DNA of 64,000 nt from Bradyrhizobium algeriense (GCF_036924595.1 NZ_JAZHRV010000001.1:6599501-6663500); one strand, 5' to 3'. Positions 36,122-46,142 are shown, numbered from the stretch's first letter. Numbers and translations are program-made. The notes: generated from the sequence alone by a model not told the origin.

Positions 36122-36160
36122 ATCGTCAATATCGACGTCACCTTCATCGTCGATGGCTGG
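36122..36160 (+). repeat. 39-base near copy of an internal map segment
   Basis: The sequence starting ATCGTCAATATCGACGTCAC matches map positions 32494-32532 with 2 mismatches in 39 and keeps the reading IVNIDVTFIVDGW. No further similarity to map was seen on either side, so it is a remnant of a second map gene or a small recombination scar in the 276-base gap 36111-36386. Confidence 0.6.
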
Positions 36161-36386
36161 CCATGAACCCGATCGACCCACGGACAAGCCATCTGTTACC
36201 GCACAATTGGGGCCGGCGGGTCATCCTCGCCCTCCTGCCTCCCGGCGGGTCCTCCCGCACCGCTGCAACCGCCTGTCATTGAGCCGGAACCGGAATATCC
36301 TGGGTTGTGCGGGGTAGCATGTAGCGTGAGCCCTTCGGAACAGAAGAGCCAGGCGGGCTAGGGATCAACAAAAGGGAGCAAGGGCA

Positions 36387-37346
36387 ATGTTCGAGATTTC
36401 ACGTCGCGATCTGGTCCTCGGGAGCACGGGGGCAGCGCTCGTTTTCGGCCTCAAGGCGCCGGTTTCATTCATCGGCGCGGCGCATGCGCAGCGCGCCGCG
36501 GACAGCCTCAAATACAAGGTCGGCGACATCGAGGTCTTCAGCCTGCATGACGGCAGCATCGAGCGGGTTCTGGCTGACGGCTTCGTCAAGAACGCCTCGC
36601 TCGACGACGTCAAGAAGGCTTTGACCGCCAGCGGGATCGGCCCGGACAAGTTCGATAACCCGTTCACGGTCACCGCGATCCGGACCGGCGGCAAGGTCGT
36701 GCTGTTCGACACCGGCTTCGGCGGCAACGGCCCGCCGACGGTCGGCAAGCTCGCCGACAACATGAAGGCGGCCGGCCTCGACCCGGCGACCGTCTCCACG
36801 GTGGTGATCTCGCATTTCCACCCCGATCACATCTCGGGCCTGTGGGTGAAAGAGACCAATGCGCAGGTGTTTCCGAATGCGGAAATCCTGATGCCCGAGG
36901 TGGAGTACAAGTTCTGGACCGACCCGGCGCTGGTGGAGAAGCTCCCGGAAGCTGCTCGCGGCAATGTGCGGCGCATTCAGTCCACCTTCCCGACCTGGAA
37001 GAACATCAAGCAATATGCCGACGGCGCCGAACTGGTCCCCGGCGTGCGCGCCATTGCCACGCCCGGCCACACCGTCGGCCACATGTCCTTCCTGGTGGCA
37101 TCGGGCGGGCAGCAACTGTTCATCCAGAGCGACGTCACCGGTATCCATCAGTTGTTCGTCAAGAATCCCGGCTGGTTCTCGATGTTCGATGCGGATGGCC
37201 CCCAGGCGGAAGCCACGCGGCGCGCGTTCTTCGATCGCGTCATTGCCGAAAAGGGCATGATCGCCGGCTATCATTTCGGTTTCCCGAACGTCGGCACGCT
37301 GTCGAAGGACGGCAACGGCTATGCGTTCGCAGCCGTGAAGGCCTGA
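36387..37346 (+). CDS. Tat-exported MBL-fold metallo-hydrolase
   Basis: 319 residues. The N-terminus ISRRDLVLGSTGAALVFGLK is a twin-arginine signal, cleaved near AAHAQRA. The metallo-beta-lactamase motif is VVISHFHPDHISGL, with additional ligands in ATPGHTVGHMS and YHFGFPN. It is likely a periplasmic zinc hydrolase. Lactonase-type activity (quorum-quenching or other lactones) is common in this subgroup but not proven. It is one of three related MBL proteins in this window (also 46252 and 52877). A terminator-like hairpin follows. Confidence 0.88.
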   Translation: MFEISRRDLVLGSTGAALVFGLKAPVSFIGAAHAQRAADSLKYKVGDIEVFSLHDGSIERVLADGFVKNASLDDVKKALTASGIGPDKFDNPFTVTAIRTGGKVVLFDTGFGGNGPPTVGKLADNMKAAGLDPATVSTVVISHFHPDHISGLWVKETNAQVFPNAEILMPEVEYKFWTDPALVEKLPEAARGNVRRIQSTFPTWKNIKQYADGAELVPGVRAIATPGHTVGHMSFLVASGGQQLFIQSDVTGIHQLFVKNPGWFSMFDADGPQAEATRRAFFDRVIAEKGMIAGYHFGFPNVGTLSKDGNGYAFAAVKA

Positions 37347-37372
37347 TAGCGCGGCTGGTTTGAAACTACCGG

Positions 37373-37397
37373 AGGCGCCGTGCTTCGCGCGGCGCCT
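37373..37397 (+). terminator. Rho-independent-type terminator
   Basis: AGGCGCCG (37373-37380) pairs with CGGCGCCT (37390-37397) around a 9-base loop, followed by TTCCTC, 27 bases after the stop of the MBL gene. Confidence 0.65.
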
Positions 37398-37475
37398 TTC
37401 CTCTATCCGAAATCGTCGGCTGGCCTGACACTTCAGAGTTGCAAAAGCTGACCGGCACGGCAATTGTTAGTGCCG

Positions 37476-38189
37476 ATGCCCGCCAAGACCAGTGATACAC
37501 CAGATCAACCCACCGAGACGCCGCATTATCACGGCCACCGTGAACGGCTGCGCGAGCGGTTTTACAGTGCCGGGCCGGAGGCGCTGAGCGACTATGAACT
37601 GCTGGAGATGGCGCTGTTTCCCGCTTTGCCCCGGCGCGACACCAAGCCGCTGGCGAAGGCGCTGTTGAAAAAATTCGGCTCGTTCGCCGAAGTCATTCAT
37701 GCGCCGGTCGCCCGCCTGCGCGAGGTCGATGGCATCGGCGAGGCCTCGATCAACCAGATCAAGCTGCTCGCCGCGGCGGCGAGCCGGGTGGCAAAGGGCG
37801 AGATCAAGCGCAAGATCGCGCTATCGTCCTGGAACGACGTAATCGAGTACTGCCGGACCGGCATGGCGTTCGCCGACAAGGAGCAGTTTCGCCTGCTGTT
37901 CCTCGACAAACGCAACCAGTTGATCGCGGATGAAATTCAGCAGACCGGCACCATCGACCACACCCCGGTCTATCCGCGCGAGGTGATCAAGCGCGCGCTC
38001 GAACTATCGGCGACCGCGCTGATCCTGGTGCACAACCATCCCTCCGGCGATCCGACGCCCTCGCAGGCCGATATCCATATGACCAAGGCGATCGTCCAGA
38101 TCGCCACCCCGCTCGGCATTTCCGTGCACGACCACATCATCGTCGGCAAGAACGGTCATTCGAGCCTCAAGGCGCTGAAGCTGATCTAG
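37476..38189 (+). CDS. radC: RadC-family JAB/MPN protein
   Basis: 237 residues. A helix-hairpin-helix region ([20 protein letters not shown]) precedes the JAB/MPN domain with [18 protein letters not shown], which carries the His-x-His and Asp metal ligands. [20 protein letters not shown] is the usual N-terminal motif. The DNA-repair role named for RadC is doubtful; the MPN fold suggests a metalloprotease or nuclease. The start at 37476 (ATG) lacks a clear ribosome-binding site, and a TTG at 37464 is in frame. Confidence 0.93.
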   Translation: MPAKTSDTPDQPTETPHYHGHRERLRERFYSAGPEALSDYELLEMALFPALPRRDTKPLAKALLKKFGSFAEVIHAPVARLREVDGIGEASINQIKLLAAAASRVAKGEIKRKIALSSWNDVIEYCRTGMAFADKEQFRLLFLDKRNQLIADEIQQTGTIDHTPVYPREVIKRALELSATALILVHNHPSGDPTPSQADIHMTKAIVQIATPLGISVHDHIIVGKNGHSSLKALKLI

Positions 38190-38845
38190 TAGGGCGTGAA
38201 CCCATAAATTCAGAGGAGGAGCGCATTCCGGACTCAAGTCAGATACCGCGCAAGATCTGAAAAGTGCCGATACTGTTGAAAAAGTCGAAAATCGAGCGGC
38301 CCCAAAGATCTCGCGAATGTCAGTTTTTGGTTGTCTCTGCCGCGGGGAGCCCTTGTAAGACAAGTACGGGAGTCACTGGTCGGTTTTGCGCGAATCGATG
38401 AGGTCCCCCACGTCGCCGAGCGTTAGACGCACCAATAGTGCTGAAAAATTTCGTTCATAAGCTGAAGAGGACTTCTTCAACGGTATCTGCCAACAGGCGA
38501 CATCGGAAAGAACAAAGCCTCCTATCGAGGAGACCGTAGTTAGGCGGTTGTATCCCGGCGAATTGGCCCAATCCTTTTTCGCTGATGACTGGAAATTCTC
38601 AGGACCGCTGGAGCGTGTCTCTCGCTGCGAGTTGAGGGACCTGGAGCGCAAGGGACAAAATTGGCCGAGCTTCGGAGGCACGATGTCTACAAGACGCCCC
38701 GTGTACCGTGTGACCCGATCGCAGGACCGAAAGCGAATCGTGCTGCTTCAAGAAATCCAAGTATACTACCGATTATCAACGTGCTCTCAATGCCTTGACT
38801 TGCCGGTGGTGGTGCTTTGGCGCTATGCCGTAGTGCTCGCCACCC
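38190..38845. other. 656-base region without a recognised intact gene
   Basis: Short open frames occur on both strands. One minus-strand frame (38373-38681) encodes DVACWQIPLKKSSSAYERNF and further residues, a reading I have a vague memory of from repeated Bradyrhizobium intergenic DNA, so the stretch may hold decayed mobile-element sequence. Nothing stronger can be supported. It should also contain the promoter of the gene at 38846. Confidence 0.35.
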
Positions 38846-40441
38846 GTGCATGCGACCAAAGGACCCAAGGTGCAGTTCCTGTTCGCCGACTACGTACTTG
38901 ACCTTAATCGGCGGGAGCTCACCCGCGGCTCTGCCGCAATTGCAATTGGCCCAAGGGTGTTCGACCTGCTGGTCTACCTGGTGCAAGCCCGCGACCGCGT
39001 CGTCACCAGGGATGAACTGCTGGACACCGTGTGGAGCGGGCGCATCGTCTCTGAATCAACGCTCACCAGCCATATCAACGCGGTGCGCAAAGCGATTGGC
39101 GATAGCGGCCAGGAACAGCGCCTGATCCGAACGATTGCCCGCAAGGGCCTCCGGTTCGTGGGCGAGGTTGAGGCAAAAGGCCCCGATAGCGCCATCGTCC
39201 GAAACGCGGAGCAGGCTAACTCGAATGAGCGCCAGGAGCCGTCTCTTCCTGACAAGCCCTCGGTTGCCGTCCTGCCGTTTCAGAACCTGAGCGGTGATCC
39301 CGAGCAGGAGTACTTCGCCGATGGTGTTGTTGAGGACATCATCCTGGCCTTGTCGCGGATACGCTGGCTGTTCGTTATCGCCCGGAATTCGAGCTTCACA
39401 TACAAGGGCAGGGCCGTGGATGTCCGACAGGTGGGGCGCGAATTGGGCGTGCGATATGTGCTTGAAGGCAGCGTGCGCAAAGTGGCGACAAGGGTGCGCA
39501 TCACCGGGCAACTCATTGATGCGACCAATGGCGTGCATCTCTGGGCCGAGCGTTTCGAAGGCACCCTCGACGACATCTTTGAGCTGCAGGACACGGTCGC
39601 CGCAGGCGTCGTCAGTGCGATCGCGCCGCAGCTTGAGCTTGCCGAAATCGAGCGTGCGAGCCGAAAGCCGACCGAAAGCCTCCACGCCTATGACTATTAC
39701 TTGCGTGGATTGACCAAATTTCACCTTGCGACCAGGGCCGGCCTCGATGAGGCATTGCCGCTATTCTACAAGGCGATCGAGCTCGATGCGGAGTTCGCCT
39801 CCGCGTATGGAATGGCGGCGTGGTGCTACTACTGGCGCAAGATGAATCGTTGGCTCAACGATCGAGAGGCAGACGGCAACGAGGCTGCGCGATTGTGCCG
39901 ACACGCCGTGACGCTGGGAAAGAATGACGCGGTCGCTCTGACCAGAGGCGGGCACGCATGGCCTCATTTTGGCGGTGACCTCGAAAGTTGCGTCACCTAT
40001 GTCGACAGGGCCATGGTGCTCAATCCCAATCTCTCGACGATCTGGTACCTCGGCGGGTACCAGCGAATTTCCCTCGGCAAACATGATAGTGCGATCGAAT
40101 ATTTCACGCGTGCCATGCGCCTCAGTCCGCTGGATCCGGAGACATTTCAAATGCAGACCGGAATCGCGATGGGGCATTTGTATTCCGGGCGATTTGATGC
40201 GGCTGTCGCCTGTTTAGAGATGGCATGGCGGGAGGTACCGAATGTGCTGCGGGTTGCGGCCTTTATGGCCGCAAGCCATGCGCTGGCAGGCCGGGAGGAA
40301 GAAGCGCGACAAGCCATGCACCACGTGCGTCGGCTCGATCCCACGCTGCGCATTGGCAAGCTCGATGACTGGCTGCTGGTCCAACCGAAGGATTTCGCGG
40401 TAGCCGTGGAAGGCCTGCGAAGAGCGGGATTGCCGGAGTAA
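38846..40441 (+). CDS. Winged-helix / TolB-like / TPR regulatory protein
   Basis: 531 residues. An OmpR/CadC-type winged helix is at residues 10-100 (GPRVFDLLVYLVQARDRVVT, LTSHINAVRKAIGD, IRTIARKGLRFVGEV). A TolB-like beta domain follows from about 135 (KPSVAVLPFQNLSGDPEQEY, ADGVVEDIILALSRI), as found beside adenylate cyclase domains in rhizobia. TPR-type repeats fill the rest. No membrane helix and no cyclase domain are present. It is probably a DNA-binding regulator responding through the TolB/TPR part. The start is a GTG at 38846. Confidence 0.85.
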   Translation: MHATKGPKVQFLFADYVLDLNRRELTRGSAAIAIGPRVFDLLVYLVQARDRVVTRDELLDTVWSGRIVSESTLTSHINAVRKAIGDSGQEQRLIRTIARKGLRFVGEVEAKGPDSAIVRNAEQANSNERQEPSLPDKPSVAVLPFQNLSGDPEQEYFADGVVEDIILALSRIRWLFVIARNSSFTYKGRAVDVRQVGRELGVRYVLEGSVRKVATRVRITGQLIDATNGVHLWAERFEGTLDDIFELQDTVAAGVVSAIAPQLELAEIERASRKPTESLHAYDYYLRGLTKFHLATRAGLDEALPLFYKAIELDAEFASAYGMAAWCYYWRKMNRWLNDREADGNEAARLCRHAVTLGKNDAVALTRGGHAWPHFGGDLESCVTYVDRAMVLNPNLSTIWYLGGYQRISLGKHDSAIEYFTRAMRLSPLDPETFQMQTGIAMGHLYSGRFDAAVACLEMAWREVPNVLRVAAFMAASHALAGREEEARQAMHHVRRLDPTLRIGKLDDWLLVQPKDFAVAVEGLRRAGLPE

Positions 40442-40694
40442 CGGCACCGCTTACTCCTGCTTCTACCCCCCGAAGGATCAGAAGATCGAAAAGCCGCGGT
40501 CCAACAGGGATGCGTCCGAATCGTCTTTGAGTTCCCGCCTGCCGGCGTCAGACAATAATCTTCGGCTATCCGGATTATCGTGTGGAATGCCGCGCGTGCG
40601 CCGTGGCCTTGACTGCTGTAGGCGCTTCCAATCCTTCGCTACCCGGATTCCTGGTGACACCGCGGGAATTTTCTGAGCGACTGCGGGCATTGGC
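40442..40694. other. Gap between two convergent genes
   Basis: 253 bases, no gene or repeat recognised. Confidence 0.4.
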
Positions 40695-41306
40695 TTACGC
40701 CTGCCGATACAGAATGATCGGAACTCCCGGAGCAAGTTGGTTCAGGAAGTCGAAGTCGCCGACATTCCCTGTCAATATGCTGGCACCGATACCCCGCGCC
40801 TGAAGATAGATGAGCGCATCGTTGAGGTATTTCCGCTCATGACCCGCACCCTTCGGCGCGCCGCTGAGACGAACGAGCTCACCCGCAAGCATTCCCGCTT
40901 CGCCCCACATTGCCGTGTCTGGAGCTTGCAAGCGATGCTGCGGAATGTCTTCAATCACATCCCGTACCGTTTGCAGAACCCCACTCGTTGAGGGGTGGGC
41001 CGGATCGAGCCGCCCGAACACATGCGTTAGTTCGGCTAGGCAGACGGCCGAGTGGTGGCAGACGCGATATGTCAGCAATTCATCGACGGCGTCCGGCGTG
41101 CGTGCCTGCAAGACGTCGAGGTAAACGCTGGTATCGAGAATTAGCGCGCCGCCGATGAGCGGCTCGTCGGATGCCCAGGCAAGCTCGGAATCCGCTCGTC
41201 GCGTCAACCGCTCCAAACGCTTGTGCGGCTTCAGCCTCCGCAACGTTCCCTGGAGATCAAATGGCAAGATCGATATCTGCCGGGACGCTTCCCTTGCGCC
41301 GGACAA
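40695..41306 (-). CDS. PIN-domain toxin (VapC-like)
   Basis: 203 residues as opened from a TTG at 41306. The PIN domain begins at about residue 53 with GGALILDTSVYLDVL (first catalytic Asp) and continues with HHSAVCLAELTHVFGRL (Glu) and YLNDALIYLQARGIGASILT, then TGNVGDFDFL (distal Asp residues). PIN toxins are Mg-dependent RNases. The first 50 residues overlap the antitoxin's end in another frame, so the real start may be further inside. Coupled to the antitoxin upstream, it forms a toxin-antitoxin pair. Confidence 0.8.
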   Translation of the reverse strand: MSGAREASRQISILPFDLQGTLRRLKPHKRLERLTRRADSELAWASDEPLIGGALILDTSVYLDVLQARTPDAVDELLTYRVCHHSAVCLAELTHVFGRLDPAHPSTSGVLQTVRDVIEDIPQHRLQAPDTAMWGEAGMLAGELVRLSGAPKGAGHERKYLNDALIYLQARGIGASILTGNVGDFDFLNQLAPGVPIILYRQA

Positions 41307-41553
41307 GACGCGGGCCGAAATCGTCTTCGAGCGCCAAGCGCGACAACGCGAGCTCTAGAAGTTCGGTATCGGAAGATACGTGAGCCCGCTTCTTTGCCGC
41401 TTCGATCAGGCCTGCCGGCACGCGCCCGGACAAGCGCGTGTTCTTGGCCTCACCGAGCAGCCCGACGGCGCGCGCCTGCTCGAGCACGAGCCGATTGCGC
41501 TTAAGCGCAATGTGCTCCTCGGTCTCTGTCGACGTGCGGGTCCGCATAACCAT
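41257..41553 (-). CDS. Antitoxin of the PIN toxin pair
   Basis: 98 residues. It is basic, with TRLSGRVPAGLIEAAKKRAH, then VSSDTELLELALSRLALEDD, a ribbon-helix-helix-like pattern. An N-terminal helix (TEEHIALKRNRLVLEQARAV) precedes it. It should bind and neutralise the downstream PIN toxin and repress their promoter; a 10-bp-arm palindrome lies just upstream (41566-41595). The ATG at 41553 is followed by a second ATG at 41547. No named antitoxin family is certain. Confidence 0.7.
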   Translation of the reverse strand: MVMRTRTSTETEEHIALKRNRLVLEQARAVGLLGEAKNTRLSGRVPAGLIEAAKKRAHVSSDTELLELALSRLALEDDFGPRLVRRKGSVPADIDLAI

Positions 41554-41565
41554 GGCAATCTCCAG

Positions 41566-41595
41566 CGTTGAACAAAATATAACAATTGTTCAACG
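41566..41595. promoter_or_regulatory. Palindromic operator of the toxin-antitoxin pair
   Basis: CGTTGAACAA (41566-41575) and TTGTTCAACG (41586-41595) are perfect 10-base inverted repeats separated by 10 AT-rich bases. The palindrome lies 13 bases upstream of the antitoxin start, as expected for an autoregulated toxin-antitoxin promoter. The AT-rich centre could hold the -10 element. Confidence 0.75.
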
Positions 41596-41898
41596 CCTTT
41601 GCAAGGCGGGAAATGAGGGCCTTGTCCGGTAATCGGTGCGCGACCACCGTGCACGCGCTCGCGGCTACAACATCAACCGGCGGCTTGGCCCCGACCCGGC
41701 GCGCGATGTTCAACACGAAATTCCGAATGGCCTAATCTTCAAATGAAATTGGCGCTTCCGCGCGCCGCTTGGACAAATTTCCAAGGTAAATCCAATCGCA
41801 ATCCAACATGGCTGCAAGGCTTTTCGGCCAGCTTGGGCGCAATCTCCCCTCGCTTTCACAAGCAAGGCCATTGGTGGCCCGAAAGTCGAGGGAAAGTC

Positions 41899-42648
41899 AT
41901 GAAGATTGTCATTATTGGCGGTACCGGGCTCATCGGAACGAAGCTCGCGAGCAAGCTCCGTCAGAAAGGCCACGAGGTGATCGCGGCATCTCCCAGTACG
42001 GGCGTCAACACGATCACCGGCGAGGGTCTCGACAGAGCGCTTTCGGGCGCCGAGATTGTCGTCGATGTTGCAAACTCGCCCTCCTTCGAGGACCGTGCGG
42101 TTCTGAAATTCTTCGAAACGTCAGGCCGCAATCTTCTCGCCGCCGAGGCCGCCGCCTCGGTACGCCATCATGTAGCGCTGTCCGTTGTCGGGGTCGACCG
42201 CCTTTCGGAAAACGGTTACTTCCGCGCCAAGCTGGTGCAGGAAAGCCTGATCAAGGCCTCGAAGATTTCCTACACGATCTTGCGCGCGACCCAGTTCTTC
42301 GAGTTCGTCGGCGGGATCGTCGATTCTTCTGCTGATGGACAAATCGTCAGGCTGTCGCCTGCCCTGTTTCAGCCCGTGGCTTCGGACGACGTCGCTGCCG
42401 CCCTGGCCGACGTCACGCTCGGCGGTCCGGTCAACGGCATCGTTGAGCTGGCCGGACCGGAACCGTTCACTCTCGATGACTTCGCCCGGCAATATCTGAC
42501 GGCGACAAAGGACCCGCGCAAGGTCGTCGCCGACATCCATGCTCGCTATTTCGGAGCAGAACTAGACGATCGGTCTCTCACGCCGGGCCAGAATCCCCGG
42601 CTCGGCGCCGTGCGTTTCGAGGACTGGCTGGCCGGGCTCCGCCAGTGA
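41899..42648 (+). CDS. NAD(P)-binding SDR/NmrA-like oxidoreductase
   Basis: 249 residues. MKIVIIGGTGLIGTKLASKL is the extended Rossmann motif. SARHH-type position reads ASVRHHVALSVVGVDRLSEN, and the C-terminus has GPEPFTLDDFARQYL, typical of NmrA-like or atypical SDRs that bind NAD(P) and may sense redox state. Catalytic Tyr-x3-Lys is not clear, suggesting a regulatory or quinone-reductase-like role. The ATG at 41899 follows AGGGAAAGTC; the longer open frame to 41743 is not homologous. Confidence 0.82.
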   Translation: MKIVIIGGTGLIGTKLASKLRQKGHEVIAASPSTGVNTITGEGLDRALSGAEIVVDVANSPSFEDRAVLKFFETSGRNLLAAEAAASVRHHVALSVVGVDRLSENGYFRAKLVQESLIKASKISYTILRATQFFEFVGGIVDSSADGQIVRLSPALFQPVASDDVAAALADVTLGGPVNGIVELAGPEPFTLDDFARQYLTATKDPRKVVADIHARYFGAELDDRSLTPGQNPRLGAVRFEDWLAGLRQ

Positions 42649-42838
42649 CGGGCACGACCAAGGCCCGCAAATCGATACTCACGACGCCCGGCGCATCGCG
42701 AGCAAGACAGGGCCCGCGCGTCTGCTTGCCGTTTCGTCGTGGATAGCGACGAAAAGAACCTGACCATTCCGGATCATGACGACTAGCGGGAGCTGCTCGT
42801 CATACCGTACCCGGCCTCCCTAGCCCGAGGACAAAACC

Positions 42839-43792
42839 ATGAGTAAGCCGATCTTGCGCGATTCCTCGCATGAGGATCCGTCGGCGGCGTCTGAGGCGCG
42901 CCAACACCAGTCGCCCGATGCCGACCGGCGCCCTGCCGATGTGGAGATGGCGCGCGTGCTCAGGACCGCGCCCCTTCGCATGGCCTCCGACCCGTCCAGC
43001 GGCGCAATCGCCTATTGGAAACATGAGCCCGTGCACGACGTCGTCGAGCCCATGGCTGATCACGTCATCATGACTTACCCCGCCGGCTCGCAGCGCCTGG
43101 AGCGGCGCACCGGGAGATCAGCCGCGATTGCAACGGCGCGTCCCGGGGGTGTGACGATCATTCCGGCCGGTTCGACCTCCCGGTGGGACATTCACAAGCC
43201 CATGCATGTCGTTCAGCTCTACCTTCCGCACAGAACGCTCGAACGTGTTGCCGGCGAAGCCGACCTGGCCGCTCCCGGCGATCTCCTGGAAAGAACGGGG
43301 CACACCGACCTCATTACATCCCGATTGCTCATGAGTGCGGCGGATGCGCTTGAGGGCAGCGCGGCGTTGGATGCCCTGTTCAGGCAGCAACTGACGGATC
43401 TTTTGGCCAACCGTCTACTGGCCGCGCACGCCGGCTCGCCGATCGTGTCCCCGCCGGTCGTGGGCGGCCTCGCGCCGATGGCACTGCTCCGCGCCATCGA
43501 ACGCCTGCGTTCCGATAGCGATGCGGACGTCTCGCTCGCAGCGCTCGCTTCGGATGCTGGACTGTCGCGCTTCCACTTCTGCCGTGCCTTCAAGGAAAGC
43601 ACCGGGCTTTCGCCGCATGCCTGGCTGCGCCAGCACCGACTCGAGCAGGCCATGAACATGCTGCGCGACACCGACGCGTCGGTCGTGTCGGTTGCCGCCG
43701 CGCTTGGTTATGCCTCCCAGACCGCCTTCGCTGCGGCGTTCAGGCGGCTGACCGGAGAAACCCCGAGCGATTGGCGACGACGCTTTCGGTAA
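42839..43792 (+). CDS. AraC family transcriptional regulator
   Basis: 317 residues. The C-terminal double HTH is seen as [20 protein letters not shown], with [20 protein letters not shown] and [20 protein letters not shown], the AraC signature. The N-terminal half (from about residue 40) is a cupin-like sensing region of no assigned ligand. It lies between an SDR gene and a chloroperoxidase-like gene on the same strand and probably regulates this redox cluster. Confidence 0.92.
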   Translation: MSKPILRDSSHEDPSAASEARQHQSPDADRRPADVEMARVLRTAPLRMASDPSSGAIAYWKHEPVHDVVEPMADHVIMTYPAGSQRLERRTGRSAAIATARPGGVTIIPAGSTSRWDIHKPMHVVQLYLPHRTLERVAGEADLAAPGDLLERTGHTDLITSRLLMSAADALEGSAALDALFRQQLTDLLANRLLAAHAGSPIVSPPVVGGLAPMALLRAIERLRSDSDADVSLAALASDAGLSRFHFCRAFKESTGLSPHAWLRQHRLEQAMNMLRDTDASVVSVAAALGYASQTAFAAAFRRLTGETPSDWRRRFR

Positions 43793-43893
43793 CAGCAATC
43801 GCTCTGCGATGGCAGCAATCGCGCTGGCGCAGCCGCAGGACTGGTTCGCTAAGACATCACGGAGCATTCGCCAACACCAGGGAAGACAAGAAA

Positions 43894-44883
43894 ATGGTCA
43901 GGAACAAATCCATCAGCCAGCTTGCAAGTACTTCGCGCAGGAAAGTGCTCGCAAGCGCGCTCATTTACGCGACTTCGCTCACCGTCCGCTCCTCTTCGGC
44001 GACCGGCAAGGAAAAAGACTCTTCGACATTCCCCGCTCAAAGGACTGATCCCATGACCTCCGTCACCACCAAGGATGGCGTACAGATCTTCTACAAGGAC
44101 TGGGGGCCGAAATCCGCCCAGCCCATCGTCTTTCACCACGGCTGGCCGCTGAGCTCCGACGACTGGGAGACGCAGATGCTCTTCTTCGTCGGCAAGGGCT
44201 ATCGCGTCATCGCCCATGATCGCCGCGGTCACGGTCGCTCAAGCCAGGTGAGCGATGGCCACGACATGGATCACTATGCCGCCGATGCCGCGGCGGTCGT
44301 CGAGCACCTCGATCTTCGCAACGCCATTCACGTCGGCCATTCCACCGGCGGCGGCCAAGCCGCGCGCTACGTCGCGCGTCACGGCAAGGATCGCGTCGCA
44401 AAACTGGTACTGATCAGCGCCGTGCCGCCGTTGATGCTTAAGACGGAAGCCAATCCCGGCGGCCTGCCGATCGAAGTGTTCGACGGCCTACGCAAGCAGC
44501 TCGCCGCCGGCAGATCGCAGTTCTATCTCGATTTCGCCAGCGGCCCGTTCTACGGCTTCAACCGGCCGGGCGCCAAGGCATCGGATGCAATCATCTGGAA
44601 TTGGTGGCGCCAAGGCATGATGGGCGGCGCCAACGCGCACTATGACGGGATCAAGGCGTTCTCGGAAACGGACTTCACCGAGGACCTGAAGAGCATCACT
44701 GTGCCCACGCTCGTCCTGCACGGTGACGACGACCAGATCGTGCCCGTCGCCGATTCTGCGCCGCTGTCGGCGAAGCTGCTGAAGCGCAGCACTCTCAAAA
44801 TCTACGAGGGGCTGCCGCACGGTATGTGCACGACCCATGCCGACCTCATCAACGCCGAGCTGCTCTCGTTCATCGCGGCCTAG
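43894..44883 (+). CDS. Alpha/beta hydrolase, non-heme chloroperoxidase-like
   Basis: 329 residues. The N-terminus [20 protein letters not shown] looks like a twin-arginine signal. The hydrolase fold has [28 protein letters not shown] (here the nucleophile elbow G-H-S-T-G with Ser), the acid in [10 protein letters not shown] and the catalytic His in [13 protein letters not shown]. It resembles cofactor-free haloperoxidases/esterases (CPO family). The ATG at 43894 gives the signal; an ATG at 44053 (MTSVTTKDG) would give the cytosolic form usual for the family. Confidence 0.88.
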   Translation: MVRNKSISQLASTSRRKVLASALIYATSLTVRSSSATGKEKDSSTFPAQRTDPMTSVTTKDGVQIFYKDWGPKSAQPIVFHHGWPLSSDDWETQMLFFVGKGYRVIAHDRRGHGRSSQVSDGHDMDHYAADAAAVVEHLDLRNAIHVGHSTGGGQAARYVARHGKDRVAKLVLISAVPPLMLKTEANPGGLPIEVFDGLRKQLAAGRSQFYLDFASGPFYGFNRPGAKASDAIIWNWWRQGMMGGANAHYDGIKAFSETDFTEDLKSITVPTLVLHGDDDQIVPVADSAPLSAKLLKRSTLKIYEGLPHGMCTTHADLINAELLSFIAA

Positions 44884-44936
44884 CGCCTTCGCTTACGTCT
44901 TTTCATCGAAAACACTCAAAACCAGGAGCAAACCAC

Positions 44937-46142
44937 ATGCGACTAGTCATCATCGGCGCCGGCTTCGCCGGCATGTACGCTGCACTTTCCGCCGCCCGCC
45001 TGCGCGACATCCAGGGCGTTTCGCCCGAAGAACTCGAAATCGCACTGATCGCACCGGAGCCGACGCTGGTGGTCCGCCCGCGGCTTTACGAACCGAAGCC
45101 CGAAACCCTGACCGCGCCGCTGCTTGACGTCCTCAAGGCGATCGATGTCGACTACATTCAGGGCAGCGCCGAGACGATCAACACCGATGCTCGAACGGTG
45201 CAGATCACGACTCCAAAGGGCCCGCGAAAGACTCTGTCCTACGACCGTCTCGTGGTGGCCACCGGCAGCCGCCTCTTCCGCCCCAACATTCCGGGCCTTG
45301 CCGATCACGGCTTCAGTGTTGACTCGCTCGATGACGCAATCGCGCTCGACAAGCATCTACACAGCCTGGCCGACCGGCCGGCCATCAACGGGCGCGATAC
45401 AGTCGTCGTCGCCGGCGGCGGCTTCACCGGCATCGAGGCAGCAACGGAGCTGCCCGCGCGCTTGCGCGAAATCCTTGGCAAGGACGCCAAGACACGCGTG
45501 ATCATCGTCGACCGCAACAGTGCGATCGCTCCCGACATGGGCGAAGGCCCTCGCCCAGTGATCGAGGAAGCGTTGCGCAAGCTCGGCGTAGAGACCCGGC
45601 TCGGAGCCGGCGTCGCCTCGCTCGACAAATCCGGCGTCACCCTGTCGACCGGCGAACACATCGAAACCGAGACAGTGGTCTGGGCGGCCGGCATCCGCGC
45701 CGCGCCGTTGACGGCGCAGATTCCCACCGAGCGCGACAGTTTCGGCCGGCTGCTGGTGGATCGCGATCTGCGCGTGCCGGGTGTCGCCGGCGTCTTTGCC
45801 ACCGGCGATGCTGCGCGGGCCGCATGCGACGACGAAGGCAACTACGCGCTGATGTCGTGCCAGCACGCCACGCGTATGGGCGCCTTTGCCGGCAACAATG
45901 CCGCCGCCGAACTCCTGGGCGTTTCGACCAGGCCGTATCACCAGAAGGCCTACGTCACCTGCCTCGACCTCGGCGAAGCCGGCGCTCTGTTCACGCGCGG
46001 CTGGGAACGCAAGGTCGAGATGGTCGGCGACGTCGCCAAGAAGACCAAGCAGGAGATCAATACTGTCTGGATCTACCCGCCCCGCGCCGAGCGCGCCGCG
46101 GCGCTCGCATCGGCCGATCCGGAGCGCGTGACCAATCTCTAG
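44937..46142 (+). CDS. NAD(P)/FAD-dependent oxidoreductase (NDH-2-like)
   Basis: 401 residues. MRLVIIGAGFAGMYAALSAA binds FAD. The NAD(P)-binding motif is TVVVAGGGFTGIEAATELPA, and GVFATGDAARAAC is the second FAD motif. Arrangement and length match type II NADH:quinone dehydrogenases and related single-chain flavoproteins. C-terminal membrane-anchoring residues are not obvious, so a soluble reductase is also possible. ACCAGGAGCAAACCAC precedes the ATG at 44937. It starts 53 bases after the chloroperoxidase-like gene, which suggests one transcript. Confidence 0.88.
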   Translation: MRLVIIGAGFAGMYAALSAARLRDIQGVSPEELEIALIAPEPTLVVRPRLYEPKPETLTAPLLDVLKAIDVDYIQGSAETINTDARTVQITTPKGPRKTLSYDRLVVATGSRLFRPNIPGLADHGFSVDSLDDAIALDKHLHSLADRPAINGRDTVVVAGGGFTGIEAATELPARLREILGKDAKTRVIIVDRNSAIAPDMGEGPRPVIEEALRKLGVETRLGAGVASLDKSGVTLSTGEHIETETVVWAAGIRAAPLTAQIPTERDSFGRLLVDRDLRVPGVAGVFATGDAARAACDDEGNYALMSCQHATRMGAFAGNNAAAELLGVSTRPYHQKAYVTCLDLGEAGALFTRGWERKVEMVGDVAKKTKQEINTVWIYPPRAERAAALASADPERVTNL

